NCBI RefSeq assembly: GCF_027474845.2
Contig: NZ_CP107031.2
Coordinates: 3,425,001-3,489,000, forward strand
Length of the DNA stretch: 64,000 bases
Source: Maribacter aestuarii
GTDB taxonomy: Bacteria > Bacteroidota > Bacteroidia > Flavobacteriales > Flavobacteriaceae
Direction: 5' to 3'
Part shown: piece by piece, positions 26,311 through 36,991 of the stretch
How the letters are laid out: every line of letters begins with the position of its first letter
How positions within the stretch are numbered: the stretch's first letter is position 1
Translations under genes and position numbers: made by a program
Notes under the pieces: model-generated
Databases searched by the model: none
The model's input: only the letters and a program-made list of their open reading frames with translations
Told to the model about the DNA's origin: nothing

Positions 26311-27054
26311 ATGGATAAAATCTATATTGATATTAATTGTGATGTTGGAGAAGGTATGGGAATCGAGGCCGATATCTTTCCATTGATATCCTCATGCAGC
26401 ATTGCTTGTGGGGGACATGCCGGAGATACGAAATCCATGACCAAAATGGTTGAACTCGCCCAACAACACAAGGTAAAAATTGGGGCACATCCATCGTATC
26501 CGGATAAATTAAATTTTGGTCGGGTTTCTTTGAAAATGGATGCAAAGGAGCTCGCGGACAGTGTTCAAACACAGATTGAAAGCTTAAAATCAATAAGCGA
26601 AAAATCGAGTATCCCGTTACACCACATTAAACCGCATGGGGCCTTATATAATGATATTGCAAAAGATGAAAAGCTCGCGACTATTTTTTTGGAAGCCATA
26701 GCTATATATAAATCCGATTTGTTTCTCTATGTTCCGCCTGGCTCAGTAATTGAAGTATTAGCTCAAAAAAATGGGTTCAAGATTAAACTTGAAGCTTTTG
26801 GCGATAGAAACTATACTGCGGATTTGAAACTCGTTTCTCGGAAACATCCCGACGCACTCATTACAGCACCAGAAGCCGTACTAAATCATTTGCTTGAAAT
26901 AATTAAAATAGGTAGGGTAAGAACCGTGACAGGGGATTTTAGGAATTTGATGGCAGATACCTACTGCATTCATGGCGATACACGGAACGCTTTACAAATT
27001 TTAACGTATCTTTCTTTGGAATTACCCAACCATAAAATCTACATTACCAAGTGA
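26311..27054 (+). CDS. pxpA: 5-oxoprolinase subunit A (LamB/YcsF family)
   Basis: Subunit A of the prokaryotic ATP-dependent 5-oxoprolinase, which converts the metabolic damage product 5-oxoproline (pyroglutamate) to glutamate. It has 247 residues. Family motifs are IDINCDVGEGMG at the N-terminus, SIACGGHAGD, KIGAHPSYPD, HIKPHGALYND, and the C-terminal YCIHGDT. The start codon abuts the stop codon of the NRAMP-like gene, and the 3' end overlaps pxpB by 4 bp (GTGA), so the unit is tightly coupled. Confidence 0.95.
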   Translation: MDKIYIDINCDVGEGMGIEADIFPLISSCSIACGGHAGDTKSMTKMVELAQQHKVKIGAHPSYPDKLNFGRVSLKMDAKELADSVQTQIESLKSISEKSSIPLHHIKPHGALYNDIAKDEKLATIFLEAIAIYKSDLFLYVPPGSVIEVLAQKNGFKIKLEAFGDRNYTADLKLVSRKHPDALITAPEAVLNHLLEIIKIGRVRTVTGDFRNLMADTYCIHGDTRNALQILTYLSLELPNHKIYITK

Positions 27055-27788
27055 TACCTCCCCCAATCCACATAAAACCCTTTGGAATTCATGCAGTTTT
27101 AATTGAATGGCCCAATGAGGTCAGTGAAACTGTCCTAAATAGTATTCTTCAGTTTGAGGATTATCTTAAGGACGAGTGTTTAGAGGATGAAAATTGGGAA
27201 ACGGTACCATCTTACAATTCCTTACTACTCTTGAACAGGACACAGACTATTGAATTTTTTTCAATCAGTAAAAAAATAAATAGTTGGTACGACAAGGTAA
27301 AGGAGCGTAAACCTAGGCAACGTTATCTATGGCGCTTACCAGTTTCCTATGATAAGGAATTTGGGATTGATTTAAAAGAAATTTCCGAAAAGTTAAACAA
27401 ATCCGTTGAGGAAATCATAGCGCTTCATACAGGAGAAATATATACGGTCTACGGAATTGGGTTTTTGCCCGGTTTTATGTACTTAGGAGGCTTAAATGAG
27501 GCTTTGGAGCTACCAAGAAAGGCTTCCCCACGTTTAAAAGTTGCCCCGGGCTCCGTTGCGATTGCAGGAAAACAAACGGGTATTTATCCACAAGAATCAC
27601 CTGGTGGTTGGAATATCATAGGGAGCTGTACGGTTCCCATTTTTAATCTTCAAAATGAAAACCCCTGCTTTGTAAATGTTGGAGATAAGATACAGTTCTA
27701 TGAGATTTCACGCGCAGAGTATGATTTGCATAAAATAGAGGCTGAGGTGGGCATATATCAACTAGAAAAAATTAAGTTAGATGCTTAA
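27051..27788 (+). CDS. pxpB: 5-oxoprolinase subunit B (KipI family)
   Basis: Subunit B of 5-oxoprolinase, 245 residues, related to the allophanate hydrolase subunit 1 family. Characteristic motifs are LPVSYDKEFGIDL, IALHTGEIYTVYGIGFLPGF, LGGLNEALELPRK, and GSVAIAGKQTGIYPQESPGGW. The start is a GTG overlapping the pxpA TGA. The protein's last 8 bp overlap pxpC. In B. subtilis the homologue KipI was first described as an inhibitor of KinA, but the conserved enzymatic role with PxpA and PxpC is the better call here because all three genes are present. Confidence 0.94.
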   Translation: MIPPPIHIKPFGIHAVLIEWPNEVSETVLNSILQFEDYLKDECLEDENWETVPSYNSLLLLNRTQTIEFFSISKKINSWYDKVKERKPRQRYLWRLPVSYDKEFGIDLKEISEKLNKSVEEIIALHTGEIYTVYGIGFLPGFMYLGGLNEALELPRKASPRLKVAPGSVAIAGKQTGIYPQESPGGWNIIGSCTVPIFNLQNENPCFVNVGDKIQFYEISRAEYDLHKIEAEVGIYQLEKIKLDA

Positions 27789-28620
27789 AGTTCTAAAATC
27801 AGGGTTTTATACCAGTGTACAGGACTTGGGAAGGTTTCACTACAGAAACAAAGGTGTTCCTGTTTCAGGGGTTATGGACCAAATGTCCGTATTTAAGGCC
27901 AATTCCTTATTAGAGAACGACTCCTCGGCCGCTGTTCTAGAAATTACGATGACCGGTCCAACGCTTGTTTTTGAGGAGGAGACCTATATGGTCCTCGCGG
28001 GAGCAGAAATGGCCGTCACGTTGAACAACGAACCCATTCAAAACTACAAAGTTTATCAAATTGATGTGGGTGATATTCTCTCCTATGGTAGACTGGACAG
28101 GGGTTTCAGGTCATACTTGGCTGTAAAGGATGGTTTTAAAGCAAAAGAAGTTCTAGGCAGTAGATCTTTCTTTAAACCAATAACATCAGAGAACAGGATA
28201 AAGGATGGGGATATTATTCCTTTTGATTATAATAAGTTATTTAAACCTAAGATTTCAGAGATTAAAGTTGATTCGTTTTTAAGAAATACGATTATAGAGG
28301 TCTATAAAGCCCCGGAGTTTGACCTACTAAACGATAGGCAATTGGAGGAAATTTTTTCAAAGGACTTTACGGTTGCCAAGGAAAACAATCGAATGGCGTA
28401 TCAACTAAAGGAACAGATTCCTGGCCATGATATAACTATGCTAACTTCTGCCACTCTACCGGGAACGGTACAATTGACCCCGTCCGGAAAATTGATAGTG
28501 TTGATGAAAGACGGACAGACTACGGGGGGGTACTTAAGGATATTGCAGTTATCGGATATGGCTATTTCCATATTGGCCCAGAAAAGGGAAGGAAACAATA
28601 TTTCATTCAAATTACTCTAA
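27781..28620 (+). CDS. pxpC: 5-oxoprolinase subunit C (KipA family)
   Basis: Subunit C of 5-oxoprolinase, 279 residues, of the biotin-dependent carboxylase-like/allophanate hydrolase subunit 2 family. The N-terminal block FYTSVQDLGRFHYRNKGVPVSGVMDQMSV is diagnostic, with SYLAVKDGF and VLGSRS following. The C-terminal contains TLPGTVQLTPSGKLIVLMKDGQTTGGY. It overlaps pxpB by 8 bp and closes the transporter-pxpABC operon. A noncoding region of 349 bp follows. Confidence 0.94.
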   Translation: MLKVLKSGFYTSVQDLGRFHYRNKGVPVSGVMDQMSVFKANSLLENDSSAAVLEITMTGPTLVFEEETYMVLAGAEMAVTLNNEPIQNYKVYQIDVGDILSYGRLDRGFRSYLAVKDGFKAKEVLGSRSFFKPITSENRIKDGDIIPFDYNKLFKPKISEIKVDSFLRNTIIEVYKAPEFDLLNDRQLEEIFSKDFTVAKENNRMAYQLKEQIPGHDITMLTSATLPGTVQLTPSGKLIVLMKDGQTTGGYLRILQLSDMAISILAQKREGNNISFKLL

Positions 28621-28969
28621 AAGCAGGCATTCGATAAAGTAATCAGATTAAAATTTCAAAAAATTTAGCAAGTTCATTGCAATAAGACTTGTTCTATTGT
28701 TGGTAAGACATAATCTATATTTCCTCGTAAATCTCGACGCTATCTAGAATAACGTCAAGACTATATTTCCATACAAATGGACTCAAGCTGTGTTTATTGA
28801 ATATGATATAAAAAGAAGAATTAATTAATTGATAATCAGTTAATTAAATCAATTTTAATTAAATTGAATTTGAACCCACCGTTTTTGTTAAAATTATAGG
28901 GGTATTTAAACTTTTATCTTTGATTGTAAAGGATTGTAAAATCTAATTATCGCTTACCAGAACAAGATT
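28621..28969. other. 349-bp intergenic region upstream of ilvD
   Basis: No gene is seen. The region holds the 3' end of the pxp transcript and the ilvD promoter zone. Near the gene it contains a TAnnTTTG match, TATCTTTG (28915-28922), 48 bp before the ATG, although no correctly spaced -33 TTTG was found. A direct duplication of GATTGTAAA (28922-28941) follows it. No leader peptide rich in Ile, Leu or Val codons and no attenuator hairpin were recognised. Confidence 0.5.
28821..28847. promoter_or_regulatory. 27-bp imperfect palindrome upstream of ilvD
   Basis: TTAATTAA at each end flanks a TGATAATCA core, giving a near-perfect 27-bp dyad with only two mismatched arm pairs around the central base. 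It lies about 95 bp before the TATCTTTG element and could be an operator for control of the ilv operon, for example by an Lrp-type protein. Chance palindromes are common in such AT-rich sequence. Confidence 0.35.
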
Positions 28970-30646
28970 ATGGAATTGAACAAATACAGTAAAAATGTTA
29001 CTCAGGATCCTACGCAACCTGCAGCGCAAGCCATGCTTTATGCCATTGGTTTTAAGGATGAGGATTTTGAAAAACCCCTAGTCGGTATTGCAAGTACTGG
29101 TTATGAAGGTAATCCATGTAACATGCACCTGAACGATTTGGCCAAATTGGTAAAGGAAGGCGTCAACTCCAAGGAAACTGTAGGTTTAATTTTTAATACT
29201 ATTGGCGTTAGTGATGGAATTTCCATGGGAACCCCTGGAATGCGTTTTTCCTTACCCTCTCGTGATATCATAGCAGATTCTATGGAGACGGTGGTACAGG
29301 GAATGTCCTATGACGCTCTGGTAACGGTTGTTGGCTGTGATAAGAATATGCCCGGAGCATTAATGGCGATGTTGCGCCTTAATAGACCTTCCATATTGGT
29401 ATATGGGGGGACCATCGCTTCAGGGTGTCATAATGATAAAAAGTTGGATATCGTTTCAGCTTTTGAGGCATGGGGGGAAAAGGTAGCCGGTACCATGAAG
29501 GAATCCGAATTTAAAAGTATTATAAAAAAATCCATTCCAGGTGCTGGTGCCTGTGGTGGCATGTATACCGCAAATACGATGGCCTCTGCCATAGAGGCTT
29601 TGGGTATGGCATTACCATATAATTCTTCCAATCCCGCTATAAGCAAGGATAAGGAAGCCGAATGTATCGCTGCGGGAAAGCAAATGCGAATTCTCATAGA
29701 GAAAGACATTAAGCCCCTGGATATTGTTACCCGTAAATCATTGGAGAATGCCATTCGTCTGGTAACGATTATGGGAGGTTCTACCAATGCCGTACTTCAC
29801 TTTTTGGCCATTGCAAGAGCTGCCGATGTAGAGTTTACCCTTCAAGATTTTCAACATATAAGCGATACCACTCCTTTCATTGCCGATTTAAAACCAAGCG
29901 GTAAATATTTAATGGAGGATGTTCATAGGGTAGGTGGCATTCCCGCTGTATTGAAGTATTTACTAAGAAATGGTCTATTGCATGGCGATTGTCTTACCGT
30001 AACTGGAAAGACGCTGGCCGAGAATTTGGAAAATGTCCCAGATCTAGAAGAAGGCCAAGATGTTATAATGCCCTTGGATAAACCCATAAAGGCTACAGGA
30101 CATTTAAGAATGCTCTACGGAAACTTGGCCACAAATGGTTCGGTGGCCAAAATTACAGGTAAGGAAGGTTTACTTTTTAAGGGTACGGCTAAAGTTTTCA
30201 ATAGTGAGTACGAAGCCAACGATGGTATCCGAACCGGAATGGTTAAAAAAGGTGATGTGGTAGTAATACGATACGAGGGTCCAAAAGGCGGCCCTGGTAT
30301 GCCGGAAATGCTCAAACCAACTGCTGCTATTATGGGCGCAGGTCTAGGAAAGGATGTGGCCTTGATTACGGATGGCCGATTTTCTGGCGGAACACATGGT
30401 TTTGTAGTAGGACACATTTCTCCAGAAGCGCAGGAAGGTGGGACCATTGCCTTGGTAAAGGATGGAGACATCATCACTATTGATGCGGAGACTAACGCCA
30501 TAAATGTGAATGTTTCTAATGAGGAATTGCTGAAAAGGAAAGCTGTATGGGTGGAACCAGAATTGAAATTTAAGAAAGGGGTACTTTATAAATATGCCCG
30601 TTCAGTGTCATCCGCTGCACAAGGATGTGTTACGGATGAATTTTGA
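28970..30646 (+). CDS. ilvD: Dihydroxy-acid dehydratase
   Basis: Fe-S dehydratase for the third common step of valine, isoleucine and leucine precursor synthesis, converting 2,3-dihydroxy-3-methyl acids to 2-oxo acids. It has 558 residues. Cluster-binding cysteines appear in [23 protein letters not shown] and [15 protein letters not shown]. The C-terminal signature [21 protein letters not shown] is complete. It heads the plus-strand operon ilvD-ilvB-methyltransferase-ilvN-ilvC. Confidence 0.98.
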   Translation: MELNKYSKNVTQDPTQPAAQAMLYAIGFKDEDFEKPLVGIASTGYEGNPCNMHLNDLAKLVKEGVNSKETVGLIFNTIGVSDGISMGTPGMRFSLPSRDIIADSMETVVQGMSYDALVTVVGCDKNMPGALMAMLRLNRPSILVYGGTIASGCHNDKKLDIVSAFEAWGEKVAGTMKESEFKSIIKKSIPGAGACGGMYTANTMASAIEALGMALPYNSSNPAISKDKEAECIAAGKQMRILIEKDIKPLDIVTRKSLENAIRLVTIMGGSTNAVLHFLAIARAADVEFTLQDFQHISDTTPFIADLKPSGKYLMEDVHRVGGIPAVLKYLLRNGLLHGDCLTVTGKTLAENLENVPDLEEGQDVIMPLDKPIKATGHLRMLYGNLATNGSVAKITGKEGLLFKGTAKVFNSEYEANDGIRTGMVKKGDVVVIRYEGPKGGPGMPEMLKPTAAIMGAGLGKDVALITDGRFSGGTHGFVVGHISPEAQEGGTIALVKDGDIITIDAETNAINVNVSNEELLKRKAVWVEPELKFKKGVLYKYARSVSSAAQGCVTDEF

Positions 30647-30727
30647 AAAAATAAAATGGGTTTCGAGTACTAAATACGGGAAGGTGTTGAAAATTTGTAT
30701 TCGAGTTTGAAAATTGAATTTTGTATT

Positions 30728-32461
30728 ATGGAAACGATAAAAGAAAAAAAAACAGCCACGAAAACACAAACCACGATTAATATTTCTGGCGCAGAGGCAA
30801 TAATTCATTGTTTGCTTGCTGAAGGAGTGGATTTACTTTATGGATATCCAGGTGGTGCAATTATGCCTGTATATGATGAGTTATATAAGTTTCAGGATAA
30901 ACTGACTCATATTTTAACACGCCATGAGCAAGGAGCAACGCATGCGGCACAGGGATATGCGCGGATTTCTGGTAAAGTTGGTGTGGCAATGGCCACTTCT
31001 GGCCCCGGAGCAACGAATTTGGTAACGGGATTGGCAGACGCCCAGATAGATTCCACACCAATGGTTTGTATTACTGGGCAGGTACCGAGACACTTATTAG
31101 GTTCGGATGCCTTTCAAGAGACCGATATCATCGGGATTTCTACCCCTGTCACCAAATGGAACTATCAAATCACGAAAGCTTCGGAGATTCCAGAAATAAT
31201 GGCCAAAGCTTTTTATATAGCTAAATCTGGCAGACCTGGACCTGTATTGGTGGACATTACTAAAAATGCCCAATTCGAGGAATTTGATTTTTCTTATAAA
31301 AAATGTACTGGCGTCCGTAGCTACAACCCTACTCCAAAACCTAACAAAGAATCCATTAAAGAAGCTGCTGAGCTTATCAACAATGCGAAAAAACCATTTA
31401 TTGTTTGGGGACAAGGTATTATTCTTGGTCAGGCGGAGGAAGAACTTAAAGCATTAGTAGAGAAGGCGGGAATCCCTGCCGCATGGACCATTATGGGAGC
31501 TTCTGCATTGGATACAGGACATCCCTTGAATGTTGGTATGGTGGGTATGCATGGGAATTACGGACCTAACCTTTTAACTAATGAGTGCGATGTGCTAATT
31601 GCCATAGGTATGCGCTTTGATGATCGTGTGACGGGCAGGCTGGAAGATTATGCCACGCAAGCGAAGGTGATTCATTTTGAGATTGACCCCGCAGAAATTA
31701 ATAAAAATGTCCATGCGGATGTAGCCGTACTTGGAGATTCTAAAGAAACACTAGCGCTTCTAATTCCGATGATCAATTCGAATTCGCACGAGTCTTGGCA
31801 TACCGTCTTTAAGGAAAAGTATCAAATAGAATATGATACCGTCATCAAAAATGATATCTATCCCACCAAAAAAGGATTGACCATGGGTGAGGTAATCGAG
31901 GAAATTAATTTAGCCACCAATCATAAAGCGGCTATAGTATCGGACGTGGGTCAGCATCAAATGATTGCGTGTAGATATGCAAAGTTCAAGGAAACGAAAA
32001 GTAATATAACTTCCGGTGGCCTTGGGACCATGGGTTTTGCCCTTCCTGCCGCCATAGGTGCCAAAATGGGAGCGATGGATAGGGAAGTTGTTGCCATAAT
32101 TGGCGATGGAGGATATCAGATGACCATTCAAGAATTAGGAGTTATATTTCAACATAATGTACCGGTAAAAATTGTGGTACTGAACAATGACCATTTGGGT
32201 ATGGTACGCCAATGGCAGGAGTTATTTTTTGATAGACGCTATGCCTCTACCGTGATGGTGAATCCAGATTTTGTGAAAATTGCGGAAGGTTATCATATAG
32301 AAGCTAAACGGGTGAGCGAAAGAAAAGATTTAAAAGCAGCCGTTCAAGAGATGATAGCTTCTGATAAGCCCTATTTTTTGGAAGTAAAGGTAGAGAAGGA
32401 AGATAATGTATTTCCAATGATACCATCAGGAGCCGCCGTATCCGAGGTACGATTGAAATAA
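30728..32461 (+). CDS. ilvB: Acetolactate synthase large subunit
   Basis: Thiamine-diphosphate enzyme condensing two pyruvates to acetolactate, or pyruvate with 2-oxobutyrate to acetohydroxybutyrate. The ATG at 30728 (METIKEKKTAT) is preferred over an upstream TTG at 30695. The TPP-activating glutamate lies in ILTRHEQGATHAAQGYAR. The FAD-related central domain spans about residues 200-350, and the TPP-Mg motif is IGDGGYQMTIQELGVIFQHN. It starts 81 bp after ilvD. The regulatory subunit IlvN lies two genes downstream, separated by a methyltransferase gene. Confidence 0.97.
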   Translation: METIKEKKTATKTQTTINISGAEAIIHCLLAEGVDLLYGYPGGAIMPVYDELYKFQDKLTHILTRHEQGATHAAQGYARISGKVGVAMATSGPGATNLVTGLADAQIDSTPMVCITGQVPRHLLGSDAFQETDIIGISTPVTKWNYQITKASEIPEIMAKAFYIAKSGRPGPVLVDITKNAQFEEFDFSYKKCTGVRSYNPTPKPNKESIKEAAELINNAKKPFIVWGQGIILGQAEEELKALVEKAGIPAAWTIMGASALDTGHPLNVGMVGMHGNYGPNLLTNECDVLIAIGMRFDDRVTGRLEDYATQAKVIHFEIDPAEINKNVHADVAVLGDSKETLALLIPMINSNSHESWHTVFKEKYQIEYDTVIKNDIYPTKKGLTMGEVIEEINLATNHKAAIVSDVGQHQMIACRYAKFKETKSNITSGGLGTMGFALPAAIGAKMGAMDREVVAIIGDGGYQMTIQELGVIFQHNVPVKIVVLNNDHLGMVRQWQELFFDRRYASTVMVNPDFVKIAEGYHIEAKRVSERKDLKAAVQEMIASDKPYFLEVKVEKEDNVFPMIPSGAAVSEVRLK

Positions 32462-32493
32462 GAAGTTTTTAATAATCAACCGACAAGAGACCA

Positions 32494-33072
32494 ATGCATG
32501 AAACCATCATTAGGGATGTTCCTAAAATTTATGAGGAGATACAGCGTAAATCCAAAGAAATTGGTTTTACCATGCCTTCGGATATTTACATTGGCACCAT
32601 GTTAAAAACACTAATAAGTTCTAAGCCTGCGGCAAGAGTTCTTGAACTTGGAACCGGTCTTGGCTTGTCGTTAGCCTGGATGATTGATGGTATGGATGAA
32701 AATTCTAATCTAATTACCATCGATAATAATCCCGAATTAATTGAATTAGCACAACACTATTTTGGAAAGGACGAAAGGTTGGAAGTATTTTGTGAAGACG
32801 CATCCATTTGGCTAGAAAATTATACTGGACCGAAGTTCGATTTAATATTTGCGGATGCCTGGCCAGGAAAGTACAGCCAATTAGAAGAAACGCTGAACAT
32901 GCTCAAATCAGGTGGCTTTTACATCATTGACGATATGAAGCAACAACCTAATTGGCCAGAGGGACATGATGAGAAGGTTCGAGGGTTAGTGTCTTATTTG
33001 GAAAAGAGAAATGACTTAAGCTTGACCAAAATGAATTGGTCAACTGGGGTGATAATAGCGGTTAAAAAATAA
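32494..33072 (+). CDS. Class I SAM-dependent (O-)methyltransferase
   Basis: Rossmann-fold methyltransferase of 192 residues resembling the catechol/caffeoyl-CoA O-methyltransferase group. The SAM-binding motif I is VLELGTGLGLSLAWM, motif II acid is LITIDNNPEL, and the catalytic or metal region is LIFADAWPGKYSQLEE followed by FYIIDDMKQQPNWP. The substrate is unknown. It sits between ilvB (32 bp) and ilvN (47 bp) on the same strand, where these two genes are normally adjacent. It is probably a co-transcribed passenger, and nothing in branched-chain amino acid synthesis requires it. Confidence 0.85.
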   Translation: MHETIIRDVPKIYEEIQRKSKEIGFTMPSDIYIGTMLKTLISSKPAARVLELGTGLGLSLAWMIDGMDENSNLITIDNNPELIELAQHYFGKDERLEVFCEDASIWLENYTGPKFDLIFADAWPGKYSQLEETLNMLKSGGFYIIDDMKQQPNWPEGHDEKVRGLVSYLEKRNDLSLTKMNWSTGVIIAVKK

Positions 33073-33119
33073 AATTACTGGGCTTGAGGTTGAAGAACCA
33101 AAGTCAAAATAGATGAACA

Positions 33120-33647
33120 ATGGAAAAGCAATGGTTTACCATATCGGTGTATTCCGAAAATAACGTCGGATTACTCAATAGGATTTCCGGAATATTTTTA
33201 AAGCGTCACATTAATATCGAAAGCTTAAATGTCTCTAAATCAGAAATTGATGAAGTTTCTAAGTTTACTATAGTGGTGAACACGACCGAGAAATGGGTCA
33301 CGAACATCGTAGGGCAAATAGAAAAACAAATAGAGGTCATCAAGGCGTTTTACCATACGGACGAAGAGACCATATATCAAGAATCGGCATTATTTAAGAT
33401 TGCTTCAGACCTGTTGTTCGATGAGCGTCAAATCCAGAATATCATCAAAGAAAGCAACTCGCAAATTGTTACTGTGGCTAGGGATTTTTTTGTTTTGGCA
33501 AAAAGCGGAAGAAGGCATGAAATAGATGAAATGCATAAACAATTAAAACCCTTTGGTATCATGCAATTTGTACGCTCTGGGCGCATATCTATATCCAAGG
33601 AGGAAATGCAGATATCGGCTATATTAAAAGAATTTCAACATAACTAA
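33120..33647 (+). CDS. ilvN: Acetolactate synthase small (regulatory) subunit
   Basis: Regulatory subunit of 175 residues that stimulates IlvB and confers valine feedback inhibition. The N-terminal ACT domain is clear: [33 protein letters not shown], with the Gly and Asn ligand residues. The C-terminal domain typical of the long-type small subunit follows ([19 protein letters not shown] region and [14 protein letters not shown]). It ends 31 bp before ilvC. Confidence 0.95.
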   Translation: MEKQWFTISVYSENNVGLLNRISGIFLKRHINIESLNVSKSEIDEVSKFTIVVNTTEKWVTNIVGQIEKQIEVIKAFYHTDEETIYQESALFKIASDLLFDERQIQNIIKESNSQIVTVARDFFVLAKSGRRHEIDEMHKQLKPFGIMQFVRSGRISISKEEMQISAILKEFQHN

Positions 33648-33678
33648 TCATTCAAAAATCAAACTAAGAGAATACAAA

Positions 33679-35154
33679 ATGGCAAATTACTTTAATACAC
33701 TATCGTTAAGAGATAAATTAACCCAACTGGGAAAATGTAGGTTCATGGAGTCATCGGAATTCTCTGATGGTGTTAGTGCTTTAAAAGGAAAGAAAATTGT
33801 TATCGTAGGATGTGGGGCCCAAGGTCTAAACCAAGGTTTGAACATGAGAGATTCAGGATTGGACATTTCCTATACGCTACGTGATGCCGCGATAAAAGAA
33901 AAAAGGCAGTCTTATATCAATGCAACTGAAAACGGTTTTACCGTAGGCACATACGAGGAATTGATTCCTAGTGCCGACCTTGTCATCAATCTTACTCCGG
34001 ATAAGCAGCACACTGCCGTAGTAGGTGCTGTAATGCCTTTAATGAAAAAGGGGGCGACGTTGTCCTATTCGCATGGCTTTAACATCGTTGAAGAAGGTAT
34101 GCAGGTCCGTAAGGATTTGACCGTAATCATGGTAGCGCCAAAGAGTCCAGGTTCTGAGGTAAGGGAGGAATACAAAAGAGGGTTCGGTGTCCCAACATTA
34201 ATTGCCGTACATCCGGAAAATGATCCTGAAGGAAAGGGATTGGAACAGGCGAAGGCCTATGCAGCAGGTACCGGCGGACACAAAGCCGGAGTTTTAGAGT
34301 CCTCTTTTGTGGCGGAGGTAAAGTCAGACCTTATGGGAGAACAGACCATTCTTTGTGGCTTGTTACAGACAGGATCCATTCTATGCTTTGATAAGATGGT
34401 CGAAAAAGGAATAGATGCTGGTTACGCCTCAAAATTAATTCAGTATGGGTGGGAGACTATAACCGAGGGTATGAAATATGGGGGAATTACTAATATGATG
34501 GACCGCCTATCAAACCCAGCTAAAATAAAGGCCTTTGAACGCTCTGAGGAATTGAAGGATATCATGAGACCTTTGTTTTACAAGCATATGGACGATATTA
34601 TGACCGGGCATTTCTCTAAAACAATGATGGAGGATTGGGCCAATGATGACAAAAATTTATTAAAATGGCGTGCTGCAACGGGCGAAACTGCTTTTGAGAA
34701 AACTGCAGCTAGCAATGAGGATATCTCGGAACAGGAGTTCTATGACCATGGAGTTTTAATGATTGCCATGGTTAGGGCAGGGGTAGAGTTGGCTTTTGAG
34801 GCCATGACGGAATCCGGTATCATAGCAGAGTCCGCTTACTACGAATCTTTACATGAAACACCATTAATCGCAAATACCATTGCACGGAAGAAATTGTTTG
34901 AAATGAACAGGGTAATTTCCGATACAGCAGAGTATGGATGCTATTTGTTTGACCATGCTTGCAAACCTTTGTTGGCCGATTTCATGAAAAAAATTGATGT
35001 TGATGTCATTGGAAAACACTATGGGGAAGGTAAGGGTAATGGAGTGGATAACGCTAAATTAATTGAAGTGAACAAAGCCTTGCGGAAACATCCCGTGGAA
35101 GTGGTAGGTACTAGATTAAGGGAATCTATGACTGCAATGAAACCCATTGTATAA
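33679..35154 (+). CDS. ilvC: Ketol-acid reductoisomerase, class II
   Basis: Mg2+- and NADPH-dependent enzyme converting acetolactate or acetohydroxybutyrate to dihydroxy acids. At 491 residues it is the long, class II (plant/E. coli-like) form with a duplicated C-terminal helical domain. The dinucleotide-binding motif is [21 protein letters not shown]. The metal/substrate region has [15 protein letters not shown] in the first copy and [18 protein letters not shown] in the second. A hairpin terminator follows directly at 35161. Confidence 0.97.
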   Translation: MANYFNTLSLRDKLTQLGKCRFMESSEFSDGVSALKGKKIVIVGCGAQGLNQGLNMRDSGLDISYTLRDAAIKEKRQSYINATENGFTVGTYEELIPSADLVINLTPDKQHTAVVGAVMPLMKKGATLSYSHGFNIVEEGMQVRKDLTVIMVAPKSPGSEVREEYKRGFGVPTLIAVHPENDPEGKGLEQAKAYAAGTGGHKAGVLESSFVAEVKSDLMGEQTILCGLLQTGSILCFDKMVEKGIDAGYASKLIQYGWETITEGMKYGGITNMMDRLSNPAKIKAFERSEELKDIMRPLFYKHMDDIMTGHFSKTMMEDWANDDKNLLKWRAATGETAFEKTAASNEDISEQEFYDHGVLMIAMVRAGVELAFEAMTESGIIAESAYYESLHETPLIANTIARKKLFEMNRVISDTAEYGCYLFDHACKPLLADFMKKIDVDVIGKHYGEGKGNGVDNAKLIEVNKALRKHPVEVVGTRLRESMTAMKPIV

Positions 35155-35160
35155 CTAATG

Positions 35161-35187
35161 AATCCTTGAGCAATCAAGGATTTTTCG
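35161..35187 (+). terminator. Intrinsic terminator after ilvC
   Basis: AATCCTTGA and TCAAGGATT form a 9-bp stem around a GCAA loop, followed by a T-run. It lies 7 bp after the ilvC stop and 30 bp before gapN, so gapN may be on a separate or attenuated transcript. Confidence 0.75.
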
Positions 35188-35214
35188 TATTAACGTATTT
35201 TAAGAGTTACAATT

Positions 35215-36807
35215 ATGAGAACAGCCAAAACAAACATACCTGCAGCATATCAAATCACCGACACAATACATCAAAAGAAGTATTTGGTTGACGGTGAACT
35301 TAAAGAATGGACAGGGAATACTACAGAAGTATATTCCACCATTTCTTCGACCAAGGAATACAAACCAACTTTGTTAGGTAGTATTCCGGATATGCAGGAA
35401 ACTGAAGCGCTAGATGCCCTAGATGCCGCCTTAAGAGCTTACGGAAAAGGACAGGGAGTTTGGCCAACCATGCACGTCAAGGACCGTATTGAATGTATGG
35501 AGGTCTTCGTTGCCAAGATGAAAACCAAGCGAGATGTTGTAGTAAAATTATTAATGTGGGAGATAGGTAAATCCTTACCGGATTCGGAAAAGGAATTTGA
35601 CCGCACCGTGGAATACATTGAGGATACGATTGAGGATTACAAACAGCTGGACAGAAATGCGGCTAAATTCCAAAAACATGATGGGGTGTATGCGCATATA
35701 AAAAGAGGTCCATTAGGAGTGGTTTTGTGCTTAGGACCTTATAACTATCCCCTGAACGAAACCTTTGCCTTATTGATTCCGGCTATCATTATGGGGAATA
35801 CTACCATATTTAAACCGGCGAAGCATGGAGTCTTATTGATAACTCCGCTTTTGGAGGCGTTTCAGACCAGCTTCCCAAAAGGAGTGGTCAATATTATTTT
35901 TGGACGGGGAAGGGCGGTAGCCGCCCCAATAATGAAAACAGGAAAAATAGATGTTCTTGCGTTGATAGGGAACAGTAAATCAGCCAACGCCCTGCAAGAC
36001 CAGCACCCCAAGAGCAATAGATTACGTTTAGTACTTGGACTAGAAGCGAAGAATCCTGCCATTATCCTACCAGATGCGGATATGGAATTAACCATTAACG
36101 AATGTATCGCAGGAACGCTGTCTTTTAACGGTCAACGTTGTACGGCCTTAAAAGTAGTATACGTACATGAGGATATTCGGGAAAAGTTCAACAGACGTTT
36201 TGCGGATGCAGTCGACGGTTTAAAATTCGGAAATCCATGGGACGACGCAGTCAAATTAACTCCGCTGCCAGAACCGAATAAACCGGATTATATCCAAGAA
36301 TTGATTGATGATGCCCTTGCCAAAGGAGCAAAAATTATCAACAAAAAGGGTGGCCAGCGAACGGAAAATTATATTTGGCCAGCGGTATTGTATCCTGTGA
36401 CGAAGGATATGCGCGTCTATAAGGAAGAACAGTTTGGACCCATTATTCCAATACTTTCTTTTGTCGATATCGAAGAGCCTTTGGATGATATGGCGGAGAG
36501 TAACTATGGTCAGCAGGTAAGTCTCTTTGGAAAAGACGTGTATGCATTGGCGCCTTTAATAGATACTTTAGTGAATTTGGTTTGTCGTGTGAACCTGAAT
36601 AGTTCTTGCCAACGTGGGCCCGATGTCTATCCGTTTACGGGAAGAAAGGACTCAGCACAAGCAACACTAAGTGTTCATGATGCATTGCGTTCTTTCTCCA
36701 TCAGAACCTTTGTAGCTTTTAAGGATAATAATTTGAACAACGAAACCATAGAAAAGCTTTTGGAGACAAAGCTTTCTAATTTTGTGAGTACGGATTATAT
36801 TTTGTAA
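35215..36807 (+). CDS. gapN: NADP-dependent non-phosphorylating glyceraldehyde-3-phosphate dehydrogenase
   Basis: Aldehyde dehydrogenase superfamily member of 530 residues. It oxidises glyceraldehyde 3-phosphate directly to 3-phosphoglycerate, yielding NADPH and bypassing the ATP-forming step. Catalytic Cys is in [11 protein letters not shown], the general-base Glu in [13 protein letters not shown], and the Asn in [17 protein letters not shown]. The C-terminal [25 protein letters not shown] block matches GapN homologues rather than generic aldehyde dehydrogenases. It follows ilvC after a terminator hairpin. NADPH supply for IlvC and biosynthesis is a plausible link but inferred. Confidence 0.9.
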   Translation: MRTAKTNIPAAYQITDTIHQKKYLVDGELKEWTGNTTEVYSTISSTKEYKPTLLGSIPDMQETEALDALDAALRAYGKGQGVWPTMHVKDRIECMEVFVAKMKTKRDVVVKLLMWEIGKSLPDSEKEFDRTVEYIEDTIEDYKQLDRNAAKFQKHDGVYAHIKRGPLGVVLCLGPYNYPLNETFALLIPAIIMGNTTIFKPAKHGVLLITPLLEAFQTSFPKGVVNIIFGRGRAVAAPIMKTGKIDVLALIGNSKSANALQDQHPKSNRLRLVLGLEAKNPAIILPDADMELTINECIAGTLSFNGQRCTALKVVYVHEDIREKFNRRFADAVDGLKFGNPWDDAVKLTPLPEPNKPDYIQELIDDALAKGAKIINKKGGQRTENYIWPAVLYPVTKDMRVYKEEQFGPIIPILSFVDIEEPLDDMAESNYGQQVSLFGKDVYALAPLIDTLVNLVCRVNLNSSCQRGPDVYPFTGRKDSAQATLSVHDALRSFSIRTFVAFKDNNLNNETIEKLLETKLSNFVSTDYIL

Positions 36808-36829
36808 AAGTATTTGAGAATACGACTCT

Positions 36830-36864
36830 AAAAGCTCCGTTATTTAATTAGTGAGGGCTTTTTT
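36830..36864 (+). terminator. Possible terminator after gapN
   Basis: AAAAGCTC and GAGGGCTTTTTT can form a bulged stem over an AT-rich loop, ending in a T-run. The stem is imperfect, so this is a weak call. Confidence 0.4.
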
Positions 36865-36991
36865 GTTTTGATTTTATCTTTTTCAATTTAAAAGCCAAAT
36901 CAAAAAGATTTGGCGGACTTAGTAAAAATACCCAAACCATAAAGTTCATCATTTTATACCCTATTTGGTATAGGTATTGTTGTAAACAGTT

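Noticed and set aside
30695..30727. Upstream TTG start for ilvB
   Set aside because: Adds MYSSLKIEFCI, which is unlike the family. The ATG at 30728 gives a normal N-terminus.
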